NCBI GenBank assembly: GCA_031257075.1
Contig: JAIRPM010000124.1
Coordinates: 1 to 7,725 of the forward strand
Reading direction: 5' to 3'
From: Spirochaetaceae bacterium
GTDB taxonomy: Bacteria > Spirochaetota > Spirochaetia > Treponematales > Breznakiellaceae
Length of the DNA stretch: 7,725 bases
Under the pieces are notes generated by a model, which had not been told where the DNA came from, did not search any database, and saw nothing but the letters and a program-made list of their open reading frames with translations. Numbering within the stretch: the stretch's first letter is position 1; each line of letters starts with the position of its first letter. The position numbers and the translations under genes are program-made. Positions 1-5,927 of this stretch are shown here, piece by piece.

Positions 1-1365
1 GACGAGGTGGAAGCGAACAAACTCTACGAGAGCGGGGCGCTTTTCCCCGCCACCGCCGCTATAACCGCCGCCAAACCGGCAGCGGCATCAAACTGGGAGA
101 CCCCGGCCGCGAGCCTTCTATCCCTTACGATACAAGCCGACGATGTGGGCAACCGCATCTCCAACGCAAACGAGTTCTACGAGAAACTCGGCGGCGACGG
201 GAATGGCGGCGTTGACCTCACCGCGAACTACAGCCTGGCCAACGACATCAATTTGGAGGACTACCGGGACTCAAACAGTCTGCCTGTTGACAGTTGGGAA
301 GGCCCCACCGGTTATCAGGGACACTTCTTTGGCAACGGTTACACGATAAGAGGGCTGAAGTTGAAACCGTCACAAAGCGCGCGCAATCTGGCGCTGTTCA
401 AAACGCTCGGTGACGGCGCGGTGGTAGAGAATTTTTCAATTGAAGCCGAAACGTCTCAGCGTTCCGATGTGCACAACCTTTCCTTCGGCGGGATTCTAGG
501 TCTGGTAAACACGTCCGGGACGAGAACAATACGGAATGTCCATCTCACCGGCACTTTTGAATTTGCCAACATAACCTCTACCTTTCTTACGGTAGGCGGG
601 CTTATATGTGAATTCCAGGGGGCCGGCGGCGGGTCAATTATAGAAAATTGTTCGGTTGACTTGTCGATTGATGTGGAGTCGACCAACACAGCGACAAATA
701 CAAGCAACATCATTGCGATAGGCGGTATTTTGGCGGTTTCCCGCGCTCCGGTTACCATTAGGAATTGCCGCGCCAATGTTGATTTCCAAATAAAACTGGC
801 TAACAACCAGAAAGTATACATCGGGGGGATTGCCGGTATGGGCGGAACAAACAGCGCGCTTACCGTTTCAAATTGTTATTCCACAGGCGACATTGTGCTG
901 GACAACAGCGCAAGAACAGATTTTTCTGCCATCACCAATGATGTTTTTGTAGGCGGAATTGCCGGAGGCAAACGCTATGGCGAAAATGCCGTTTCCTTAA
1001 CCATAGAAAATTGCGCCGCGCTGGTAAAAAGGACTCTGGCAATAGAGCCCACGGGGAACGAAGATATCGCCCATGTAGAGAGAATTTACGGCGGCGACAA
1101 TCCCAGTGGCAGCGCGGGGGTAGTTACGTTCTCCAACAACTACGCGCTAAAGAATATGCGTGTCGGGAAAACCAATGGCGCTTATCCGGGCGCCGATGAT
1201 GCCGGCGATGCCGGCAGTCTTGCCGGCCTTGGAAAAACAGAGGCCCAATTCAAACTGCCGGCTACATGGAAAACCGGCGCCCTCGGCTGGAGCGATACCA
1301 TCTGGGACTTTGACGGCCTTACCAAAACCGGCGCGGCCTTCTACTGGCCTGTGTTGAAAAAGTGA
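1..1365 (+). CDS. Beta-helix (GLUG-like) repeat surface protein, 3' fragment
   Basis: The frame is open to the left edge, so this is probably the C-terminal part of a longer protein. A GTG at position 7 is the first possible start, but no signal peptide or ribosome binding site is visible there. Residue numbers count from that GTG (452 residues). From about residue 110 to 385 the protein is a series of degenerate rungs. Short strand motifs such as TIRNVHL, IIENCSV, TIRNCRA, TVSNCYS and TIENCAA alternate with glycine turns: GGILGL near 161, GGLICEF near 197, GGILAVS near 239, GGIAGMG near 274 and GGIAGG near 316. This pattern is typical of GLUG-type or pectate-lyase-like right-handed beta-helices in secreted or surface proteins. 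The C-terminus (GLGKTEAQF, LGW, WDFDGL, YWPVLKK) resembles the closing motif of such proteins in gut bacteria. No catalytic residues are recognised. An adhesin or surface-layer role is inference. The gene ends before a repeat array and a strong terminator. Confidence 0.72.
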   Translation, partial: DEVEANKLYESGALFPATAAITAAKPAAASNWETPAASLLSLTIQADDVGNRISNANEFYEKLGGDGNGGVDLTANYSLANDINLEDYRDSNSLPVDSWEGPTGYQGHFFGNGYTIRGLKLKPSQSARNLALFKTLGDGAVVENFSIEAETSQRSDVHNLSFGGILGLVNTSGTRTIRNVHLTGTFEFANITSTFLTVGGLICEFQGAGGGSIIENCSVDLSIDVESTNTATNTSNIIAIGGILAVSRAPVTIRNCRANVDFQIKLANNQKVYIGGIAGMGGTNSALTVSNCYSTGDIVLDNSARTDFSAITNDVFVGGIAGGKRYGENAVSLTIENCAALVKRTLAIEPTGNEDIAHVERIYGGDNPSGSAGVVTFSNNYALKNMRVGKTNGAYPGADDAGDAGSLAGLGKTEAQFKLPATWKTGALGWSDTIWDFDGLTKTGAAFYWPVLKK

Positions 1366-1426
1366 GCAGGGGGCAGGGAGGTGTCTTTCTTTGGGAAAGG
1401 CTCCTTTTCAGTCCGCTGTAGGTGTT

Positions 1427-1552
1427 TTACGGGAGACTGCGGAAACGCTATAGTCTCCTGTAAAAACATTACGGGAGACTAAACAAACGCTATAGTCTTC
1501 CGTAACAACATTACGGAAGACTAAACAAACGCCCTAGTCTTCCGCGAAAACA
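1427..1552. repeat. Three tandem 42-bp palindromic repeat units
   Basis: Three units of exactly 42 bp start at 1427, 1469 and 1511. Each has a 12-nt left arm (TTACGGGAGACT or TTACGGAAGACT), a 13-nt loop, a complementary right arm and a 5-nt spacer (AAACA or CAACA). Unit 1 pairs further out, over 14 bp (1425-1438 with 1452-1465), and its loop contains GCG-GAAA-CGC, a possible GNRA tetraloop hairpin. Arms differ between units, but pairing is kept through G-T wobbles, apart from one A-C mismatch in unit 3. Arms of neighbouring units can also pair: 1494-1505 and 1511-1522 are perfect 12-bp complements separated by 5 nt. The array lies in the 3' untranslated region of the beta-helix gene and may be a REP-like extragenic element or an mRNA-stabilising structure. 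Its function is unknown. Confidence 0.85.
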
Positions 1553-1559
1553 TTTTGCT

Positions 1560-1612
1560 GCCCCCCGGCTCTGTTAAAGCGGAAACCGGGGGGCTTGTTT
1601 TTTTTGTTTTTT
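1560..1612 (+). terminator. Strong intrinsic terminator after the beta-helix gene
   Basis: A perfect 9-bp GC stem (GCCCCCCGG at 1560-1568 with CCGGGGGGC at 1586-1594) encloses a 17-nt loop. It is followed directly by an uninterrupted T-rich tract of about 18 nt, broken only by two single Gs (1595-1612). This is the standard form of a Rho-independent terminator. It should end transcripts from the beta-helix gene and separate them from the tRNA gene. Confidence 0.9.
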
Positions 1613-1622
1613 GCGCTACACT
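1595..1622 (+). promoter_or_regulatory. Possible promoter for the tRNA gene
   Basis: TACACT at 1617-1622 could be a -10 box. TTGTTT at 1595-1600, inside the T tract of the terminator, could be a weak -35 box with 16-nt spacing. The same TACACT hexamer is the -10 box of the better promoter at 1787-1815. The tRNA must have a promoter between the terminator and 1661, and this is the best candidate I can see, but the -35 match is poor. Confidence 0.35.
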
Positions 1623-1660
1623 AGACTAAAGAAAAGAATCCGGCGGATAGCCGGGCTTTT

Positions 1661-1735
1661 CGGGCAATGGCGCAGTTGGTTTAGCGTACAAGTCTGGGGG
1701 ACTTGGGGTCCGCGGTTCGAATCCGCGTTGCCCGA
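1661..1735 (+). tRNA. tRNA-Pro (anticodon GGG)
   Basis: The full cloverleaf can be drawn. The acceptor stem is CGGGCAA with TTGCCCG (1661-1667, 1728-1734), with discriminator A at 1735. The D stem is GCGC with GCGT (1670-1673, 1684-1687). The anticodon stem is CAAGT with ACTTG (1689-1693, 1701-1705), around the loop CTGGGGG. The variable loop is 5 nt, and the T arm is CGCGG-TTCGAAT-CCGCG (1711-1727). The anticodon at 1696-1698 is GGG, which reads proline CCC/CCU codons. The C1-G72 pair, A73 and G37 are the expected bacterial tRNA-Pro identity elements. CCA is not encoded, because the gene is followed by a run of A, so a CCA-adding enzyme must supply it. Confidence 0.95.
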
Positions 1736-1753
1736 AAAAAAAGAATACGGGAA

Positions 1754-1785
1754 AGAGCGGCGGGTTCAAGCCTTTTTGCCGCTCT
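1754..1785 (+). terminator. Hairpin downstream of the tRNA, weak terminator candidate
   Basis: An 8-bp perfect stem, AGAGCGGC (1754-1761) with GCCGCTCT (1778-1785), encloses a 16-nt loop. It lies 19 nt after the tRNA and could mark the 3' end of its precursor. On the + strand it is followed only by CTTGTC and then a run of A, so the U tract of a standard terminator is missing. It directly abuts the -35 box of the next promoter. Confidence 0.35.
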
Positions 1786-1786
1786 C

Positions 1787-1815
1787 TTGTCAAAAAAAAA
1801 ACAATCCGGTACACT
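1787..1815 (+). promoter_or_regulatory. Sigma70-type promoter of the STAS-pspA-CNNM/murE unit
   Basis: TTGTCA (1787-1792, five of six matches to TTGACA) and TACACT (1810-1815, four of six matches to TATAAT) are separated by exactly 17 nt. The spacer begins with a run of nine A after the A of TTGTCA. Transcription should start near 1822, leaving a leader of about 150 nt before the STAS gene. This is the best promoter match I found in the window. Confidence 0.6.
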
Positions 1816-1820
1816 GCTTT

Positions 1821-1970
1821 ACAACAAACCTCTCAAAAGGTATTAGCCTGAGGCTGTTGTACGCCGCAACGTTAGAAAACGGTTTACGGCAGCGGGGCGT
1901 TTGCGGGAGCGGCGTCTTGCAAACCAATGACAGAGGCTTGAAATTTTTATACTAAAGAAAGAAGGTTGGT
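1821..1970 (+). promoter_or_regulatory. Structured 5' leader of the STAS gene
   Basis: The predicted leader contains two foldable segments. In the first, ACAACA (1821-1826) and CCTC (1829-1832) pair with GAGG (1850-1853) and TGTTGT (1855-1860), forming a stem interrupted by a small internal loop. In the second, GCCG (1863-1866) and CGTT (1870-1873) can pair with AACG (1878-1881) and CGGC (1887-1890) around an AGAA loop. A clear ribosome binding site, GAAAGAAGG (1957-1965), lies 5 nt before the ATG. I do not recognise a known riboswitch or protein leader. No convincing small ORF is present. Confidence 0.3.
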
Positions 1971-2522
1971 ATGACTAATGATGAGATTGTAGCCGGATTT
2001 GACGATGACAAGGATGACAGCCTTAAAATCGACTTAAGACGGATAGACGGCGTATCAAATGGGCTTATTCTTGTATTGATGGGCTATATTGACACCTATA
2101 ATTCTAACTCTTTTCAAAAGCGCGTTCAGCGGGCTATTGACGGCGGCTTTATCAATTTGGCTTTTGACTGTAAAGGGTTGAATTATGTTTCCTCTACGGG
2201 GATAGGTTCGTTCACTACGTTTCTTAAAGCGCTTAAACAGAAAAGCGGCGACCTCGTGCTTTTTGAAGTACAGCCCAAAGTATTCGAAGTTTTTCAACTT
2301 CTTGGCTTTTCGACTTTTTTTACCATAAAAGACAGCCTCGATGCGGCGGAAGGGCACTTCAAAAATGACGGGACAGCCTCAGGAAACGGGACGTTCCCGC
2401 AAATTTTTGCCTGCCCCATCTGCGGGAAAAAACTAAAGGCTGTTAAAGCGGGGCGTTTCCGCTGTTCGGAATGTAAAACGATTTTGGCTGTTGACGAAAC
2501 AGGCCACGTATTTTTGGGTTAG
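1971..2522 (+). CDS. STAS-domain protein with C-terminal zinc ribbon
   Basis: This 183-residue cytoplasmic protein has two parts. Residues about 18-128 form a STAS domain of the anti-sigma-factor-antagonist type: the strand GLILVLMGYIDTYN, then the signature GLNYVSSTGIGSF (69-81), then a C-terminal helix. In SpoIIAA-type proteins this loop reads DSSG and carries the phosphorylated serine. Here it reads S74-S75-T76-G77, so the aligned acceptor would be Thr76. A linker leads to C148-x2-C151 and C165-x2-C168, a four-cysteine zinc ribbon of rubredoxin-like spacing. Partner-switch regulation by a kinase/phosphatase pair is the family role, but no kinase or anti-sigma factor gene lies nearby, so the partner is unknown. 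The start has a strong GAAAGAAGG site at 5-nt spacing. The stop is 9 nt before the PspA gene, and its TAG overlaps that gene's Shine-Dalgarno sequence, suggesting coupled translation. Confidence 0.85.
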   Translation: MTNDEIVAGFDDDKDDSLKIDLRRIDGVSNGLILVLMGYIDTYNSNSFQKRVQRAIDGGFINLAFDCKGLNYVSSTGIGSFTTFLKALKQKSGDLVLFEVQPKVFEVFQLLGFSTFFTIKDSLDAAEGHFKNDGTASGNGTFPQIFACPICGKKLKAVKAGRFRCSECKTILAVDETGHVFLG

Positions 2523-2531
2523 GGCTGCGCT

Positions 2532-3251
2532 ATGGGAATGTTTTCTAGGCTCAAAACCGTTATCGCGTCTCACATTAACGCCCTTATCGGCAAAGCGGAA
2601 AAGCCCGAGAAGATGCTTAATCAACTCATTCTCGATATGAATGAGCAGCTTATCGCGTCCAAAAAGGCGGTGGCTCAGGCCATTGCCGATGAAAAGAAAC
2701 TGGAACGCGAAACCGCAAGCCAAAAGCAGTTGGTTGAAGAATGGGAACGCAAGGCTATGCTTGCCGTTCAAGCGGGTAAAGATGACCTTGCGCGGGAAGC
2801 GCTGCTTCGCAAACAGGATTACGACAACGCTTATGCCGAGTACAACAAGCAATGGCTGGCTCAAAAAGATTCGGTCGAAAAACTAAAAATTTCGTTGAAA
2901 GAGCTGCAACTGAAGATAGATGAAGCGCAGCGCAAGAAAAATCTCCTTATTGCCCGCGCCAAGCGTGCCGAGGCTCAGCAGAAGATTCACGATACGATGA
3001 GCGGTATGGCGGGAAACAAAGCGTCATTTGATACTTTTGACCGTATGGCGCAAAAAGTTGATGAAATGGAAGCGCAGGCGGAAGCTTCAAAGGAATTGGC
3101 CGATTTTAGCGCGGACAGCGACCTTGAAAAGAAATTCGCGCAACTCGAAAAAAGCGATTCCAGCGCCGATGCGATGCTCCTCGAACTTAAACAAAAGATG
3201 GGAGCGCTTCCCGGCAATGAGGTCGGCCAAAAGGCGTTGCCGAATAGTTAG
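2532..3251 (+). CDS. pspA: PspA/IM30 (phage shock protein A) family protein
   Basis: PspA/IM30 proteins are peripheral inner-membrane proteins that assemble into oligomers or rods and protect damaged or leaky membranes. This one is 239 residues, close to the usual 220-260. The N-terminal amphipathic helix MGMFSRLKTVIASHINALIG (1-20), followed by KAEKPEKMLNQLILDM, matches the family's opening. Residues about 25-155 form a highly charged coiled coil that includes ALLRKQDYDNAYAEY (90-104) and LIARAKRAEAQQ (139-150), both in the expected places. A second helical segment (165-225) and a short polar tail follow. No transmembrane segment or signal peptide is present. The start is supported by AGGG (2521-2524) with 7-nt spacing. 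The gene sits between a STAS regulator and a membrane protein gene in one apparent operon. PspF, PspB and PspC partners are not seen here, so control is probably through the shared promoter upstream. Confidence 0.93.
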   Translation: MGMFSRLKTVIASHINALIGKAEKPEKMLNQLILDMNEQLIASKKAVAQAIADEKKLERETASQKQLVEEWERKAMLAVQAGKDDLAREALLRKQDYDNAYAEYNKQWLAQKDSVEKLKISLKELQLKIDEAQRKKNLLIARAKRAEAQQKIHDTMSGMAGNKASFDTFDRMAQKVDEMEAQAEASKELADFSADSDLEKKFAQLEKSDSSADAMLLELKQKMGALPGNEVGQKALPNS

Positions 3252-3269
3252 CGTGTCCGTTACCGGGTA

Positions 3270-5864
3270 ATGTTCCTTCAGATAATTGTTCAATTAGCAC
3301 TTATCGCGTTTAACGCGGTTTTCGCTTCGGCGGAAATCGCGCTTCTGTCGCTCAACCAACTTAAACTGGAAAAAGAATCCGAGGCTGTTCCCCGGACGGC
3401 GCGGAGCAGGCAGGCCCGCCGGCTGGTAAAATTGCTCAAAACGCCGTCCGGCTATCTGGCCACAATACAGGTAGGCGTTACCATCGCGGGCTTTTTGGGA
3501 AGCGCCTTTGCCGCGGATAGTTTCGCCCGCCGGCTCGCCGGCCTGCTTGCGCGCCTTTCGCTGCCGGTCGGGGCGCAAGCCCTGCAAACGGCGGCGGTTG
3601 TCGCCGTTACCCTTGTCTTTTCCTACATTTCGATGGTGGCCGGCGAACTCTTCCCCAAACGCCTTGCCATGCGGAAGCCGGAGGCGCTCGCTTACAGGCT
3701 TTCCGGCTTTTTGTGGATAAGCGCCGCCCTTTTTTCACCGCTTGTCCGCATCCTTTCGGGCGCGGTCAACGGTTTACTCCGGCTTTCCGGCATAGACCCG
3801 AATACGCCTGAATCTACCGTAACCGAAGAAGAAATACGCCTTCTTGTCGATGAAGGAAGCGAACACGGCGCCATTGCCAAGCACGAAAAGGAAATGATTC
3901 AGCATATATTTGAATTTGACGATACCACCGCCGCCGAATTGATGACGCACCGGCTGGATGCTTGTATATTGTGGCTGAAAGACAGTGATGCGGACTGGCG
4001 GCGGATAATAACGGAAAATCATCACACCTATTTCCCTGTCTGCGGCCCGACGGTTGATGATATAGCCGGCGTTCTGTATGCCCGCGATTATCTTGCGCTG
4101 GAGGACAAAAGCCGCTCCGTTGTCCTCAAAGAAGCGGTGCGCGAAGCGAACTTTGTACCCGAAGGCATCAAGGCAAGCGCGTTGTTTCACAAGATGGGGC
4201 CGGCCGGCCGGTATGGGCGTTTCGCGTTTGTGCTTGACGAATACGGCGGGTTTCGCGGCATCATTACGATGAATGACCTCTTACGGGCGTTGGCGGGCGG
4301 GGCAGGGGAGGGGACGGATGCCCGGGACGCGGTACATGGCCTTAATATCCGATATAGAAATATGAGTATCTATTCCGATTTTCTTTCCGCGCCTCGCCCC
4401 GTATCGCTCTGTTACGATTCCCGCGAGGCCGTGCCGGGCGCTCTCTACTTTGCCCTTCCCGGTATTCATGCCGACGGCCATGATTACATTCCCGATGCCA
4501 TAGCGCGGGGAGCAACCCACATTGTTCATGAAAAAGAATTGGACAGTTATGCGCCCGGCGTTCATTACCTAAAGGTAAATGACAGCCGTTTTGCGATGTC
4601 GCCGATAGCCGATGAATACTACGGCTCCCCATCCCGCAAACTTACCGTGATAGGCGTAACCGGTACCGAGGGTAAAAGCACCACCGTGTATCTGATTTTC
4701 CAACTTCTCCGGCTTTGCGGAAAAAAAGCGGGCTTTATTTCAACCGTGCAGTTTAGTGTTGATGGAAAGGAACGCTGGAATCCCGAACACCAAACCACGC
4801 CGGAAGCAACCGTTATCCATAAGCGGCTTGCCGAAATGGCCGAAAACGGCTGCCGGTATGCGGTTATAGAATCAAGCTCGCATGGCCTTTCCCGTCGGCT
4901 CAACCGCCTCGGCGATGTGGCCTTTGATGCCGGCGTTATGACCAATGTTACCCACGAACACCTTGAATTTCATGGCTCTTGGGAACAGTACCGCGATGAT
5001 AAAGCCAATTTGTTCCGTGTTTTGGGCCGTGTAAAAAAGCCCTTTGTCCGCGAACCATTCGGCGTTGTAAATGGGGACGACCCCAGTGCCGGATACTTCG
5101 CCGAAGCCGCGCCCTGCGAGGTTTTGGGATTCGGCCTTCACGAGGGAGGCAATACATTTCCAACGTATGTCATCAGAGATATACGCGGCGCGCGGGAAGG
5201 CAATACCTATACCATCACGCCGCCGCGTCAAGCGTACGAGGTTCTGCCGGTAACCGACCGCCTTCCCGGCGCGTTCAATGCGGCAAATGTCGCGGCAAGC
5301 CTTATCGTTGTGTCAAAACTGCTAAAGATACCGGCGGAAGACCTTATCCGGTATGTGCCGCAGTTGCTTCCCGTCAAAGGCCGTATGACGGCTGTCAGCA
5401 AAGGCCAGCCGTTTGAGGCGCTGGTTGATTACGCGCACACCCCCTCGTCTTTTACCACGATTTTTCCGCCGCTGCGGGAACGGGCGGACAAAACGGGCAA
5501 GCGGATTATTGCGCTATTCGGTTCGGCGGGGGAGCGGGACACCCAAAAGCGCCCGCTTCAAGGCGAAATTGCCGCCCGTTATAGCGATGTCGTTATTCTT
5601 ACCGATGAAGACCCCCGCGGCGAGGAACCGGCGGCAATTCTGGAGGAAATCGCGGCGGGTATCAAAAACAAGGAACGCGGCAAAACCCTGTTCCTGATAC
5701 CGAACCGCCCGCAAGCGATACGGAAAGCGTTTTCACTTGCGGAAGAGGGCGACATTGTATTGTTACTTGGAAAAGGCCACGAAAACTCGATTATTTACGC
5801 TTCCGGTACGGTAAAATACGATGAAATAGCCGAAGCGGAAAAAGCCCTCGAAGAAATGCGCTAA
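3270..5864 (+). CDS. murE: Fusion of CNNM/CBS membrane protein and MurE ligase
   Basis: One uninterrupted 864-codon frame. Residues 1-175 form a CNNM (DUF21) membrane domain: helix 1 at about 2-25 (NAVFASAEIALLS), further helices at about 60-84, 105-125 and 143-170, and the family motif GELFPK (125-130). Two CBS domains follow (about 223-342, ending DEYGGFRGIITMNDLL). The CorC_HlyC domain normally next is absent. After a glycine-rich linker (343-364) a full-length MurE begins at Met365 (about 500 residues, the normal size). It has the N-terminal motif DSREAVPGALYFAL, the ATP loop GVTGTEGKSTT (462-472), TTPE (509-512), ESSSHGL (534-540), TNVTHEHLEFHG (558-569), Lys578 as the expected carbamoylated lysine, FGSAGERD, EDPR (780-783) and GKGHE. 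MurE adds the diamino acid to UDP-MurNAc-L-Ala-D-Glu in the cytoplasm. CNNM proteins are linked to Mg/Co efflux or membrane ion homeostasis. The start at 3270 has only a weak ribosome binding site, 18 nt after the PspA gene. ATG 4362 lacks a good site for separate MurE initiation. Confidence 0.9.
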   Translation: MFLQIIVQLALIAFNAVFASAEIALLSLNQLKLEKESEAVPRTARSRQARRLVKLLKTPSGYLATIQVGVTIAGFLGSAFAADSFARRLAGLLARLSLPVGAQALQTAAVVAVTLVFSYISMVAGELFPKRLAMRKPEALAYRLSGFLWISAALFSPLVRILSGAVNGLLRLSGIDPNTPESTVTEEEIRLLVDEGSEHGAIAKHEKEMIQHIFEFDDTTAAELMTHRLDACILWLKDSDADWRRIITENHHTYFPVCGPTVDDIAGVLYARDYLALEDKSRSVVLKEAVREANFVPEGIKASALFHKMGPAGRYGRFAFVLDEYGGFRGIITMNDLLRALAGGAGEGTDARDAVHGLNIRYRNMSIYSDFLSAPRPVSLCYDSREAVPGALYFALPGIHADGHDYIPDAIARGATHIVHEKELDSYAPGVHYLKVNDSRFAMSPIADEYYGSPSRKLTVIGVTGTEGKSTTVYLIFQLLRLCGKKAGFISTVQFSVDGKERWNPEHQTTPEATVIHKRLAEMAENGCRYAVIESSSHGLSRRLNRLGDVAFDAGVMTNVTHEHLEFHGSWEQYRDDKANLFRVLGRVKKPFVREPFGVVNGDDPSAGYFAEAAPCEVLGFGLHEGGNTFPTYVIRDIRGAREGNTYTITPPRQAYEVLPVTDRLPGAFNAANVAASLIVVSKLLKIPAEDLIRYVPQLLPVKGRMTAVSKGQPFEALVDYAHTPSSFTTIFPPLRERADKTGKRIIALFGSAGERDTQKRPLQGEIAARYSDVVILTDEDPRGEEPAAILEEIAAGIKNKERGKTLFLIPNRPQAIRKAFSLAEEGDIVLLLGKGHENSIIYASGTVKYDEIAEAEKALEEMR
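4295..4313 (+). other. G-quadruplex-type tract at the CNNM-MurE junction
   Basis: Four G runs, GGG (4295-4297), GGGG (4299-4302), GGGG (4305-4308) and GGGG (4310-4313), are separated by loops of 1-2 nt. This fits the G3+N1-7 quadruplex pattern. It encodes the glycine-rich stretch AGGAGEG (residues 342-348), exactly where the CBS region stops resembling CNNM proteins. Formation of a quadruplex in the cell is not shown by sequence alone. Confidence 0.6.
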
Positions 5865-5887
5865 GAAAGGCGCAATCAGCGCTGCCC

Positions 5888-5916
5888 TAGACAAAGCCCC
5901 GTGCTTGCGGCATACT
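5888..5916 (+). promoter_or_regulatory. Candidate gatA promoter with very short leader
   Basis: TAGACA (5888-5893, five of six matches to TTGACA) and CATACT (5911-5916, four of six matches to TATAAT) have exactly 17-nt spacing. Transcription would begin near 5922, only about 6 nt before the gatA ATG, giving an almost leaderless mRNA. The gatA gene may also be read from the upstream operon, since no terminator is visible in the 63-nt gap. Confidence 0.4.
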
Positions 5917-5927
5917 GACTGTACTCC

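Noticed and set aside
1427..1552. Regular 42-bp array as a CRISPR
   Set aside because: The whole unit is repeated with only small changes and there are no unique spacers. Only three units are present and no cas genes are nearby.
1948..1953. TATACT as a -10 box just before the STAS gene
   Set aside because: No -35 element lies 16-18 nt upstream, and a start near 1960 would leave almost no room before the ribosome binding site.
1611..1955. Open frame of 114 codons on the + strand
   Set aside because: It runs straight through the tRNA-Pro gene and the predicted promoter, so it is not a real coding region.
3270..4361. Two separate overlapping genes instead of a CNNM-MurE fusion
   Set aside because: There is no stop between the domains in this frame and no Shine-Dalgarno sequence before ATG 4362. 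As given, the sequence encodes one protein.
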